Shown here: positions 47,201 through 53,189 of the stretch, piece after piece | Layout: every line of letters starts with the position of its first letter | How positions within the stretch are numbered: the first letter of the stretch is position 1 | Source: Shinisaurus crocodilurus | Lineage: Eukaryota > Chordata > Lepidosauria > Squamata > Shinisauridae | Length of the DNA stretch: 64,000 nucleotides | Assembly (NCBI GenBank): GCA_021292165.1 | Contig: CM037879.1 | Span: forward strand, 265,665,160 to 265,729,159 | Reading direction: 5' to 3' | Made by a program: the position numbers and the translations under genes | The notes under the pieces: generated by a model | What the model was told of the DNA's origin: nothing | The model's input: only the letters and a program-made list of their open reading frames with translations | Database searches by the model: none

Positions 47201-47972
47201 TTCCAAAGTTCATCATGCAACATAGGGTGCGCCTCTTAGGCTGTGTTCTGATAAGATCCTAATTCATATTAGTTACACATTAACTCGCTGTGGCTTTTCA
47301 AGTGTCTACTCAAGTTCAAAGCAACAACAACAACAACAAAAAGGCTGAGTACATGGCAAACATGGTGGAGGTGCCATGGAAGCAGGGGCAGTCAAATTAC
47401 ATCAGCTACCTGACTACATATCAAAGGATTCTTGCCCTTCCTTCTCTAACCATGAGCCAGAACACAGCCTCAGTTCTGGAGCCTTAAATTTATCCCACCA
47501 GGGACACTGTGGGAAACTCCAGGGGGCTGGGGGAAGGCCTCAAACTGTGCCCCTAGCAGCAGACCCCAGGCTCCCAGTTTTCTACACAGCCATGGTAGCT
47601 TGCTAGAGGAAGGAGCTGCCAATTTGCTTCCTGCTGCTCTGCAGCACCACCACTGCCAATGGCCATAGGTGGGCATGGCGGCTACCAATTCAACAGAGAT
47701 CAGGTGATACAGAGGCCAATGGGGCTCCTCATCCCCTGAGAGCCAAAGAAGGAGAGAAAAGAAACTCACCACGCACCAAACATAGAGAGAATCCCGCAGG
47801 CGAACCAGACGATTAGGGAGAGGCCCACATTGCCGGAGTTTTTCAGCACCCCTTTGGGAGCGATGAATATGCCACTGCCCACCATGCTGCCGATGAGGAG
47901 CGAGAAAGCCCTCAAGAGGGTGATCTTCTTCCTCAGGAAGACAGCCTCCTCTTTCTTCTTAGATTTCCCCAT
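21560..47972 (-). CDS. SLC7A11-like: xCT-like SLC7 amino-acid transporter light chain, 11 exons, 3' end missing
   Basis: Predicted 12-membrane-segment APC-fold transporter that would pair with a type II glycoprotein such as 4F2hc (SLC3A2) at the plasma membrane and exchange amino acids. Coding exons: 47777-47972, 43220-43346, 39186-39301, 38887-39012, 37987-38086, 37835-37879, 36198-36321, 34206-34309, 33516-33612, 26177-26326, 21560-21734. All introns are GT-AG, phases match throughout, and the sum is 1360 nt. Against remembered human xCT the offset is a constant 27 residues, the N-terminus being shorter. Family landmarks: [12 protein letters not shown] in segment 1, SYAELGT, Cys131 (xCT Cys158, bonded to the heavy chain), Arg108, Gln164, Lys171, Cys300 and Arg369 (xCT Arg135, Gln191, Lys198, Cys327, Arg396). 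xCT Tyr244 is Phe217 here. Arg369 in SFSRWLFIG is an xCT-type feature and argues against LAT or b0,+AT. Exon 10 matches at 28 of 50 positions by eye, low for an orthologue, so a paralogue is likely. The terminal exon was not found. Confidence 0.92.
21790..22345 (+). repeat. Dispersed repeat family D, split by a hAT
   Basis: Shares GAGCTCACAGGG, TTAGCAGGG, GAGCTTAGTTGCAATCCTCA, GACCTGCTCCTGGTGGAG and CTCCTTGGGGGCGTGGCTAT with 59490-59890 (plus) and 43870-44310 (minus). Interrupted at 21845-22008. Confidence 0.65.
21845..22008. mobile_element. hAT MITE, GGCCGGTGC family
   Basis: Ends CAGGGCCGGTGCTACC and CACCGGTCCTG with exact duplication TTAGCAGG (21837-21844, 22009-22016). Lies just upstream of exon 11. 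Confidence 0.92.
22346..22940. other. Intron sequence, nothing recognised
   Basis: Intron 10 sequence with no exon, SINE or inverted ends that I can support. Confidence 0.5.
22951..23073. mobile_element. hAT MITE, CAGGGCTCT family
   Basis: Palindrome ending CAGGGCTCTCCAACCTTGGG / inverse; flanks GACTAGAT and GACTAGAC. Confidence 0.88.
23335..23367. repeat. (GT)n microsatellite
   Basis: About 16 GT units. Confidence 0.95.
23395..23660 (+). repeat. Dispersed repeat family A copy
   Basis: CAGTGCTAGGTACTGAAAAG, TGCACAAATGTGGATATACT, AAGGACACCCCTATTTGT, GGCAGAAAGATTTGG, AGCACATGTGGG in the order of the other copies. Its 3' part is replaced by a Tc1 relic. Confidence 0.65.
23661..24162 (-). mobile_element. 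Tc1-like DNA transposon, truncated
   Basis: The outer terminus reads CAGTGCCTTGCAGAAGTATT on the minus strand, next to a TA. The transposase begins at 23768 with [19 protein letters not shown] and [12 protein letters not shown], the Tc1 paired-like DNA-binding helix region, and stops matching after about 35 residues. The catalytic DDE part and the other terminus are missing. Confidence 0.85.
24163..24640. other. Intron sequence, nothing recognised
   Basis: Intron 10. No exon or element ends seen; short TATTTATAGTCATTTC direct repeats follow at 24660-24720. Confidence 0.45.
24660..25320. repeat. Short direct repeats, family C relic and TG/TA microsatellite
   Basis: Three TCTATTTATAGTCATT repeats (24666-24720), then a family C foldback relic (about 24860-25135, with a chance 124-codon frame across it), then a compound GTGTAT/TATACA microsatellite at 25206-25318. 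Confidence 0.55.
25398..25525. mobile_element. Degraded palindromic hAT MITE
   Basis: CCAACCTTTCCCAACC with arms ACTATAATTCCCATCATCCC and GGGATGATGAGAGTTGTAGT. Confidence 0.6.
25740..26130 (+). mobile_element. L2-type LINE 3' end
   Basis: GGGAGAGGGCCTTTTCAGTG codes the [14 protein letters not shown] tail, followed by a T-rich 3' region and AGTTTCGGCTATTGGGCAGT, AATAAATAATAAATA tail. Confidence 0.75.
26177..26326 (-). CDS. SLC7A11-like: xCT-like exon 10
   Basis: Acceptor ACCCCTCAG|TTCCC and donor CAAG|GTAATG; exactly 50 codons, phase 0 at both ends. Contains [20 protein letters not shown] and ends SPFK. Arg369 in SFSRWLFIG aligns with xCT Arg396. A 7.2-kb intron holding the LTR element separates it from exon 9. 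Confidence 0.95.
26440..26765 (+). mobile_element. L2-type LINE 3' end
   Basis: Reads [20 protein letters not shown], then a 3' region ending in AATAATAATAATAT. Lies just upstream (in gene terms) of exon 10. Confidence 0.7.
26770..27865. other. Intron 9 sequence, nothing recognised
   Basis: Apart from a short TTACTCCAAGGTGTG arm at 26770-26840, no exon, SINE or inverted ends found. AT-rich. Confidence 0.45.
27976..28892 (+). repeat. 5' LTR
   Basis: 917 bp. It contains a CA-rich microsatellite, GGTACATAAAGCATAGG (TATA-like) and a (CT)n run before GAATAAGCC where the partner has GAATAAACC, so its polyadenylation signal is altered. About 30 bp around GGCCAGTTGGGGG is present here but absent from the 3' LTR. 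Confidence 0.92.
28893..28916 (+). other. Retrotransposon primer-binding site
   Basis: Begins TGGTGGC immediately after the LTR and runs to TTCGAA, i.e. the complement of a CCA end, acceptor stem and T-arm. Closest in pattern to vertebrate tRNA-Leu, with an extra base, so the tRNA identity is tentative. Confidence 0.65.
30331..30610 (+). repeat. 129-bp tandem repeat inside the LTR element
   Basis: Units at 30331-30459 and 30460-30588 and the start of a third. 129 bp is 43 codons, so the repeat stays in one frame within a 209-codon open frame (30153-30782) that resembles no known protein. Confidence 0.9.
30671..30985 (+). repeat. 157-bp tandem repeat inside the LTR element
   Basis: Unit begins ATTCAAGTCATTGGGTAGAA at 30671 and again at 30828. 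The period is not a multiple of three, which argues against coding. Confidence 0.85.
31129..31330 (+). repeat. Three ~65-bp direct repeats inside the LTR element
   Basis: AAACCTGTAAACTTCTGATT...TTTAAGGAGCTTTAGC repeated three times with small indels. Confidence 0.88.
31524..32400 (+). repeat. 3' LTR
   Basis: 877 bp; keeps GAATAAACC (AATAAA signal) upstream of TTGTCTTGGTTTTACCCC. Differs from the 5' LTR by a ~30-bp deletion, a few short indels and scattered substitutions. Confidence 0.92.
33128..33268. mobile_element. hAT MITE, CAGTGTTCTCC family
   Basis: Palindrome with exact 8-bp duplication GTTTAGAG (33120-33127, 33269-33276). Confidence 0.9.
33367..33455. mobile_element. hAT MITE with internal deletion
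   Basis: CAGCCTCCCCTGACCTGGTG to GGTTGGGGAAGGCTG, most of one arm lost. Sits 60 bp from exon 9. Confidence 0.65.
33516..33612 (-). CDS. SLC7A11-like: xCT-like exon 9
   Basis: Acceptor CCTTCCAG|GACATTG and donor GATG|GTAAGA. Codes [20 protein letters not shown] followed by [18 protein letters not shown] and HTPLPAV are strongly conserved in this subfamily. Confidence 0.94.
34206..34309 (-). CDS. SLC7A11-like: xCT-like exon 8
   Basis: Acceptor CCCCAG|AGTTTTGC and donor TCAAG|GTCAGT. Codes [18 protein letters not shown], then [17 protein letters not shown]. Cys300 corresponds to xCT Cys327. Confidence 0.94.
34430..34985 (-). mobile_element. L2-type LINE 3' part followed by a degraded hAT MITE
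   Basis: 34430-34850 is the reversed L2 tail (ACCCCGCCTTTCCACC, AGAAGGCCCTCTTTTT). 34863-34985 carries CAGCCTTCCCAACCTAGTG and the inverse arm GGGAGTTGGTGTCCAAAGC. Confidence 0.6.
34990..35885. other. AT-rich intron 7-adjacent sequence, nothing recognised
   Basis: Intron 7 sequence. Several TTTTAATNNTAATAG-like repeats but no element ends or exon. Confidence 0.4.
35894..36003. mobile_element. hAT MITE, CAGTGTTCTCC family
   Basis: Short palindrome with exact 8-bp duplication CCCTAAAC (35886-35893, 36004-36011). Confidence 0.9.
36198..36321 (-). CDS. SLC7A11-like: xCT-like exon 7
   Basis: Acceptor TTTTGTAG|AAATATC and donor GTG|GTAAGT. Codes [20 protein letters not shown], then [14 protein letters not shown] and ASQAVAV. 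Ends in phase 0. Confidence 0.95.
36428..36775. mobile_element. Foldback family B copy 2
   Basis: TGGGTTCAGCCAACATGATA to GTTGTCTGAACCCAGCCA with internal repeats of CAACAACCCA/TGGGTTGTTG. Two back-to-back palindromes. Confidence 0.8.
37628..37768. mobile_element. Degraded palindromic hAT MITE
   Basis: GGGGAGGGCAACTGGTAGCT, inner arms GACTCCAACTCTGATCAACC and GGGAGTTGAGTCCAGCAGC. About 70 bp from exon 6. Confidence 0.55.
37835..37879 (-). CDS. SLC7A11-like: xCT-like exon 6 (45 bp)
   Basis: Very short exon coding [15 protein letters not shown], matching the xCT stretch of the same length after the GW pair. Acceptor AATGCAG|GTTTC, donor AACG|GTGAGT. Both phases fit their neighbours. Confidence 0.92.
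37987..38086 (-). CDS. SLC7A11-like: xCT-like exon 5
   Basis: Acceptor CCTTCAG|GCCATACG and donor GGATG|GTATGC. Codes [14 protein letters not shown], then [16 protein letters not shown]. The position of xCT Tyr244 is Phe217 here (AGMFAY against YGMYAY), a conservative change in the reported substrate pocket. Confidence 0.94.
38248..38290. repeat. (GT)n microsatellite
   Basis: About 20 GT units in intron 4. Confidence 0.95.
38660..38795. mobile_element. L2 tail fused to half of a hAT MITE
   Basis: 38660-38735 is the reversed L2 3' end (ATTTATGAATCGCCCATCTG). 38736-38795 is the right arm of a CAGTGTTCTCC-family hAT. Confidence 0.6.
38887..39012 (-). CDS. SLC7A11-like: xCT-like exon 4
   Basis: Acceptor CAATCCAG|ATATCG and donor CAAG|GTATTC. 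Codes [19 protein letters not shown] and then the stretch with Lys171 up to LLAQ. LNSxSVSWSARxQ is characteristic of xCT. Gln164 and Lys171 align with xCT substrate-site residues Gln191 and Lys198. Confidence 0.95.
39186..39301 (-). CDS. SLC7A11-like: xCT-like exon 3
   Basis: Acceptor CTCTCCAG|GCCAGCC and donor ACT|GTGAGT. Codes [19 protein letters not shown] followed by FFAPCPTP. The Cys (residue 131) aligns with the xCT cysteine that forms the disulfide to the heavy chain, so heterodimer formation is probably kept. Only a 173-bp intron separates it from exon 4. Confidence 0.94.
39917..40990. mobile_element. GC-rich foldback element related to family B
   Basis: Left GGCTGCGTTCGCATGACAGG and right (inverse) GGCCGGGTTCTCATGTCAC are imperfect inverted ends. 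The subterminal TTGTCTGAACCCAGACGACA matches family B. The core, about 40200-40950, is very rich in G, C and CpG; overlapping open frames on both strands are a composition effect and show no family motif. It lies in intron 2, between exons 3 and 2. Confidence 0.6.
41430..41674. mobile_element. pogo/Tigger-type MITE copy 1
   Basis: Ends CAGTAATACCTTGGATTGCA and its inverse, next to TA dinucleotides. Related copies at 44686, 48884 and 59997. Confidence 0.85.
41765..42480. other. Intron 2 sequence, nothing recognised
   Basis: Several degenerate ATATCAAA/CTGTCAAAT direct repeats around 41990-42130. No element ends or exon supported. Confidence 0.4.
42490..42790 (-). mobile_element. ACT/ACC microsatellite and reversed L2 3' end
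   Basis: 42492-42532 is a (TAC)n run; 42540-42760 reads as reversed L2 3' sequence (AACTGCCCAATGCTGAGGGT). Confidence 0.5.
42927..43065. mobile_element. Degraded palindromic hAT MITE
   Basis: CAGCCTTCCCGCACCTGGTG and inner arms GGACTACAATTCCCAGGATT / GATGGGAGCTGGATTCTAC. Confidence 0.6.
43220..43346 (-). CDS. SLC7A11-like: xCT-like exon 2
   Basis: Acceptor CCCTCCAG|GTGCTCTG and donor AAG|GTACAC. Codes [19 protein letters not shown] and on to EYFAI followed by Arg108, whose codon is split with exon 3. The exon is not covered by any long open frame and was found by reading the minus strand. SYAELGT and KSGGHY are hallmark SLC7 light-chain motifs. Confidence 0.92.
43430..43810 (-). mobile_element. 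CR1-clade LINE 3' part
   Basis: Minus strand reads [20 protein letters not shown] and [13 protein letters not shown], then the 3' region ending in the plus-strand TAAGAACACGAGAAGAGCTA. Same family at 48551-49320 and 60800-61365. Confidence 0.7.
43870..44310 (-). repeat. Dispersed repeat family D copy
   Basis: Reverse-orientation copy of the sequence at 21790-22345 and 59490-59890. Confidence 0.6.
44489..44625. mobile_element. Palindromic hAT MITE
   Basis: CAGCCTTTCCCAATATGGTG to CGGGTTGGAGAAGGCTG with long inner arms. Confidence 0.7.
44686..44944. mobile_element. pogo/Tigger-type MITE copy 2
   Basis: Ends CAGTAATACCTTGGATTGCA and the inverse, TA on both sides; its core has GCGGGTGTGAGCGGGGCC, shared with the 48884 copy but not with 41430 or 59997. 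Confidence 0.9.
46098..46395. mobile_element. Foldback family B copy 3
   Basis: TGACTGGGTTCGGACAACAC to GTGTTGTCTGAACCCAGTCA, the most symmetrical ends in the window. Confidence 0.85.
46396..47776. other. Intron 1 sequence, nothing recognised
   Basis: No further exon found between exon 2 and exon 1. Short AAC repeats at 47323-47340. No inverted ends recognised. Confidence 0.5.
47777..47972 (-). CDS. SLC7A11-like: xCT-like exon 1 (start codon, TM1-TM2)
   Basis: Codes residues 1-65 plus one base. The ATG at 47972 has a good context (GCCATGG) and an in-frame TAG lies 20 codons upstream with no ATG between. A short lysine-rich N-terminus (MGKSKKKEE) precedes [14 protein letters not shown] and the segment 1 motif [12 protein letters not shown]. 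The donor used is G|GTGCGT; a stronger-looking donor GTGAGT lies 8 bases further on. An acceptor-like CTGCCCCAG sits 13 bases upstream of the ATG, so the 5' untranslated exon may be separate and further upstream. Confidence 0.93.
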
Positions 47973-48550
47973 GGCTTGTGGGACCCTGGGGCAGCAGAAG
48001 AGTGTTCCGATGCTGAAGCGTGGCTTGAGCTACCATAGAGGTTTCTTTCCAATCAACCTAGATTAAAAATGTGAGAGAGATTTTTCTTCTGGTGACTCTT
48101 AGAGGAACTGCACATTATGAAACAAGTACAGAGCTCTCAAACTCGTGTCAACCTCCTCATGCTTACGTGCAGGCAGGGGGGCCACTTACGAGGAAGAATC
48201 AGAAGTTGGGGGTGCTTAGCCCTCGGTTGCTTACCTACCACGTCCCCCCGGGCAACCCTTCCCCAAGCTGTCTCATGCATTCCCACCCACCGCCCACTCT
48301 GCCAGCAGGGCTCTGAGGCTGGAAATTAGTCCTGTAGGTGGTGATGGAGGAACAGCCTGGGAGGAGGTGATACGGGGGGGGGGGAGAACCAGGAGTCAGA
48401 GGAAGGATCTCCCACTGATCTTCCTCCGCAAATGCTCCTCCACACCCACATTTGTGTCATTTCAGCAAATGCAGGTTTAGGATTATAAATGATTCACATC
48501 ACTCTTTTTTCTTTTTTAGTTGGATGAATCAGCACTAAATGGCATTTAAG
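47973..48550. other. 5' flank of the transporter gene
   Basis: Immediately upstream of the start codon. No TATA box or CpG island that I can support; the promoter may lie beyond a 5' untranslated intron. Confidence 0.4.
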
Positions 48551-49320
48551 AACATAAGAACGTAAGAAGAGCCATGCTGGATCAGACCAAGGGTCCATCT
48601 AGTCCAGCATTCTGTTCACACATTGGCCAACCAGAGGCCCACGGGATCCCACAAGCAGGACATGAGCACAACAGCACCCTCCTGCCCATGTTCCCCAGCA
48701 ACTAGAGTACATAGGCATACTGCCTCCGATACTGAAGGAAGCACAATAGGACTAGTAGCCACCAATGGCCTTCTCCTCCATGAATTTGTCCAATCCCCTT
48801 TTAAAGCCATCCAAATTGGTGGCCATCACCACATCCCGTGGAAGCGAATTCCATAGTTTAACTATGTGCGGTGTGAAGAAGTACAGTAATACCTTGGATT
48901 GCAAGCATAATTTGTTCCAGAACCGTGCTTGTAATCCAAAACACTCTTATATCAAAGTGAGTCTCTGGCGGGCATGAGCGGGGCTGATTTCGGCCCGCTA
49001 TGCCCGCTTGAGGCGAGCGGTTACATCCCTATTTGCAAGACCTTGCTCGTTTATCAAGTCAAAAATTTAAAATTTTTTTTGCTTGTCTTGCAAAACACTC
49101 TCAGACCAAGTTACTTGCAATCCAAGGTATTACTGTACTTTCTTTTATCTGTCCTGAATCTCCCACCAATCAGCTTCATGGGATGACACCGGGTTCTAGT
49201 ATTAGGAGAGAGGGAGAAAAATGTCTCCCTGTCCACTTTCTTCACACCATGCATAATTTTATACACCTATATCATGTCTCCCCTTACATGCCTTTTTTCT
49301 AAGCTTTTTTCCCTTCAGTA
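48551..49320 (-). mobile_element. CR1-clade LINE 3' part, split by a pogo MITE
   Basis: The parts 48551-48883 and 49136-49320 join at a single TA. The plus strand begins AAGAACATAAGAACGTAAGA and continues ATGCTGGATCAGACCAAGGG. Confidence 0.8.
48884..49135. mobile_element. pogo/Tigger-type MITE copy 3
   Basis: Inserted at TA: GAAGTA|CAGTAAT ... ATTACTG|TACTTTC. The family relative at 61140-61220 shows the uninterrupted host sequence. Confidence 0.92.
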
Positions 49321-49697
49321 CTGATATGATGGAACAAGGGGCCCCTGACAGGTTGTGTGGCATACCCTGCTTGGTCCTCCAAACTGAGGGAACAGCTGGC
49401 GAGTTCATGAGGAGCAGCCCTGGAGGGCTTACTCCCAGATTAGTTTTGTAGGATCATAGCTTAAGGGCTGATCTACATGTTCAGAAAAAGAGTGTGGTAT
49501 AACCCTCCCAGGACAAGACCACACACATCCGTCTATGGAGGGGAATCACATGTTTGAATCATATCCCATTAAAAAGAAAAATCCCACACACACACTTTGC
49601 TGCTTTCGGTGCTACTACGGGAGGAGGAGAATCAGATACACAATCAGAACTATGCCTTGTGCAACAAACCAGCCCCAGTTGGGGCAACAACAACAGT

Positions 49698-50060
49698 CAA
49701 CTGGGTTCAGACAACATGATAACTCACACTCAAGGGTTGAGTATGGGTTGAGTGTGGGTTGTCGTTTCAACAACAACCCACGGTTCAACATGGGTTATCA
49801 TGCCATCTGAACCCAGCTGTGCTAACAAGCCATGGCTTGTTAACCATGAATAACCCATGAAGAGAACCAATGGTTTGTTGTTGGGTTGTGAACTGTGGGT
49901 TGTGAACTGTGGGTTGTGAACTGTGGGTTGTACACCATGGTTTATCTCAGCTGGGTTCAGACAGCACGATAACCCACGTTTCAACAACAACCCACGGTTC
50001 AACAACATCCCATCCATACTCAACCCTTGAGTGTGAGTTATCGTGTTGTCTGAACCCACA
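49698..50060. mobile_element. Foldback family B copy 4
   Basis: CTGGGTTCAGACAACATGAT to GTGTTGTCTGAACCCA with a central GTGAACTGTGGGTT triplicate (49887-49928). Confidence 0.8.
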
Positions 50061-50129
50061 TCCATCTGTGCATCCAGGACATTCTCCCACATTCAGCTTT
50101 TGTCTGAGATATGCTGGCCACACTAGGAA

Positions 50130-50690
50130 ACGCGACTGAGCAGTCCAAGAGAAGCCCATACTGCACATTACACGGGACAGTCACTATCACATCTCCTGAC
50201 TTTAAAAAACAAAACAAAAAACTTTAAAAGCAGCCAAAGTGGTGGGGTGGGGCTGAATTGGATCAGGGCAGTTACACTGGCAGAGGGGGATTTAACCCTT
50301 CCTCTCTGCACAATTTTCCTGATCAAAATGTCCCCCCAAGTTACTATTAACCTTGCTGTATGGTGGGCACACACAATTCAAGTACTTGTCTTCCTCCCCC
50401 CCCAGGTGGGACTAATAACAGCTTCAAGAAGGGGAAACCTTGATTAACCCATCCCCCCCCCATGCTATTTATTAATCAAGGTTGTCCCTGCTGGAAGCTG
50501 CTATTAGGCCCACTTGGGGGGAGGGAGGAGGAAAAGACCTCTCCTGGCATCACTGTTCTGATCAAATCCCATCCTACAGCTGCTTAAAAAAAAAAAATCA
50601 GGACCAGAGATCTCCTGTGTGATGAACACTCAGGAACCCAGAGTTCTCATTTATTCCCTGTATGTACCTCCTTGTGTGCGCCATTCAGTA
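50130..50690. other. Foldback-like sequence, no gene
   Basis: Inverted AACCTTGATTAA / TTAATCAAGGTT and GGAAGCTGCTATTAGG-type arms at 50405-50510. Otherwise nothing recognised. Confidence 0.45.
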
Positions 50691-51135
50691 TCTGAGGCCT
50701 TGCTCTGTATACCACAGTGGACTAAGGTTCGCTGGGTGTCTACTGGGAGCAGAGCAGAGCCTTTGCAGTTGTGGCACCAGTTTTATGGAATACCCTCCCT
50801 AAAGAGGCCACAGGGCCGCAACGCTTTGGTCCTTTAGGTGCCAAGCGAAGGCTTGCTCTTCAGGAAGACCTTTGGGCCAAATTGATCAGATGTCTCTTGT
50901 TCTTCTGCAAGCTGATTTCCCTCTCTCCCCGCCCGAGCTTTTCATGTCCTGCTGTTTTCATTTTTGACCTTTGTTTTAGCCACTGCTGTACTTGTAATAT
51001 GTGTTTTTAATTTGGATTTAAGTGTTATGTAATTGTTCTGTATTTTTTTGTTGTGTGTGGCTTTTTCATGAGCTGCTGTGTTTTTCTTTTTAAAAGTAAC
51101 AAAGGAGAAAAGTTTTTAAAATAAATTTTAAAATA
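50690..51135 (+). mobile_element. L2-type LINE 3' end
   Basis: Reads AVVAPVLWNTLPKEAT-like and EDLWAKLIRC, then a T-rich 3' region and an AAAATAAATTTTAAAATA tail. Confidence 0.65.
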
Positions 51136-51358
51136 TATATCTGCATATGAGAACATGCTCGGGTGGCTGTGTGTCCTCTTTTACAGAGGAGCATCCTCTA
51201 TTTGAAGGCGTTTTTTATTTGAAGGGTTGTCCTGTCCAATTCCGATTTAAAGATAAAGACCCCTAACAACCGTTGTTCATCCACAGATAGCACCTGAACA
51301 GGCTGAACAGGCAGGCACACATGTCACCTGGTCACAGTCTTCCACACTATTATTATTA

Positions 51359-51700
51359 GTGCTTTTCTACACTAGGCTGTTAATTGCTATATCTGCTTGC
51401 GGTTTTGTCACAGAATTGAAACCTGATCTCTACACAAAGAGCTTTCCCTTTCCTGCTTTTCCACTACATAACCTCTAGGTGGCGCTGTGCTATAGCAGGC
51501 TATCACACAGTTACATAAGAAAATATATTTGCTTTCGCTTTCAGAAATAATACCCCATTTCCCCCACTCTAAGAAAAAAGTAGGGAAAGTGCTGTTAAAA
51601 TACAGAAGCAAGACTGAAGGATCACGACATTGTCTAAAGAACCCATAAACAACTGTAAGGAATCATGAGCACACAATAAATACCTTGTGTAGAAAAGCTC
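51359..51700. mobile_element. Foldback family C copy
   Basis: GTGCTTTTCTACACTAGGCT and CTTGTGTAGAAAAGCTC ends, inner CCTCTAGGTGGCGCTGTGC. Confidence 0.6.
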
Positions 51701-51909
51701 TACATCACTTCCTCCTTCTCGAATTTATATACCACTTTCCACAGAGGTATCAAAACAGTGAACATAAAATGTAATACCATCAAAACAACAATAAAACATA
51801 GCAATAATTTAAAAAAATGTTAATCAACAGAAAAACCACACTCTGCTGTGTGCTACAGACCATAGCTGGCTGGGTCACACTTCAGGGAAAGCCTGTATGA
51901 AGGGATGGG

Positions 51910-52385
51910 TCTTGACAAGATCTAAAGGCACAGCCCTATGGACTCGGAGGTTTCTGAGATTCCTGTGCCCTGCTGAAGCCAGCAGGGCAGGAGGAACGGC
52001 AGAGGTGCCCTTTGCCTCCCCGTCCCCCATGCTATGCTTTTTTCGCTAGATGGGTTTTTTAGCCCATCTAGTGAGGGCGCTTTTGGAGGGAGAGGGAAGG
52101 AGGCTGGAGAAGGTTCAGGATAACTCATATAACTGGTCTCCTCTCCCACCCACCCACCAGAACGCCCCCTTTCCCCTCTCTCCGAGGTCAATTTTCCAAC
52201 CTCGGAGAGGCAGCTAGCGCAGTTCCCTCCCTGCTGGCTGTGAGGGGACGGGATCGGGGGTCGGATTTCCGACTCCCCCTTCTGAGGTCGGAGCGCTGCC
52301 TCCGACCTCGGAGGGGAATGCGAACTATCCCATGGTCCCTAGGATGCTTGCCAAGGGACCATAGGACTGCTCTCTAAATGTCAGA
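51910..52385. mobile_element. GC-rich foldback element
   Basis: GGCACAGCCCTATGGACTC at the left and CCATAGGACTGCTCT at the right, with CTCCGAGGTCAATTTTCC and CCTCCGACCTCGGAG hairpins inside. A relative with TCCTATGG ends spans 54240-54690. Confidence 0.5.
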
Positions 52386-52454
52386 ACCGTGGGGGGCTGT
52401 CTAATGACAGGCGGTAAATGTCCCAGAGGGCCAGTGCTGCAATGCTCTCCTACA

Positions 52455-52880
52455 AGTGCTCCTGAGGCAGGGGCAGTGCTAGGTACCAAGAAGATCCAGG
52501 CCCACAGGACAGAAAAAATGCACAAATGTGCATATGCTTGTCTAGATATCCTCTAAACTGTGTGTGTGTGTGCATGCACGCGCACCTGCGTGCATGCACG
52601 CACACACGTGTCTTTAAAGGATCCTGTCTCCTATAGACACTATTTGTAAAAAGGGATGTATGGAGAGAGGGAGCACATGTGGACAAAAAGCCAGCTGATC
52701 CAGAGGGGTCAGATGCAACAGAGATCAGATCAGAGCCTCTATACCTTTATTTCAGCAAGTGCCCATGGACAACAGGGTGGTGGGGCAGAGGGCCTCCCAG
52801 AGATTCGGGGCTCCAAATGAAAAATTCGGGGCTCCAGGCCTAGTGGGCCACCCCCTAACATCACCGCTGTGACCCAAGGT
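52455..52880 (+). repeat. Dispersed repeat family A copy
   Basis: The most complete uninterrupted copy; contains a GTGTGTGCATGCACGC microsatellite at 52559-52608. Confidence 0.65.
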
Positions 52881-52939
52881 GAACCTCACGAGCATGTGAT
52901 ACCCTCAGGACTGTTCTTTCTGATGCCTGCAGAAGTCAG

Positions 52940-53180
52940 GCAGGGATATAAGGGGTGAGGTGAGCCCTAAGGTAACCTGGTCCCAAGTTGTTTAGGGCTT
53001 TATATGTTAACAACAACACCTTAAATTTGGCCCAGTTTCTTATTGGCAGCCAGCTGCAGCTTCCGGGGCCGGCCAGCCGGCCGGCCAGCCGGCTGAAGGG
53101 CAGCCCTACATAGAGTGCATTGCATTAATCCAGTCTTGAGGATACCGATGCCTGAACTACCGTGGCCGCTATCACGGTTC
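52940..53180 (-). mobile_element. L2-type LINE 3' region
   Basis: AACCTGGTCCCAAGTTGTTT, GGGCTTTATATGTTAACAAC parallel 2690-2760. A short GGCCGGCCAGCCGGC palindromic run sits at 53068-53095. Confidence 0.5.
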
Positions 53181-53189
53181 AGGAACTAT

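Noticed and set aside
47768..47769. Stronger GTGAGT donor for exon 1 as the main splice site
   Set aside because: With the best exon 2 acceptor it breaks the frame; only an alternative internal acceptor rescues it, so it is kept as an alternative only.
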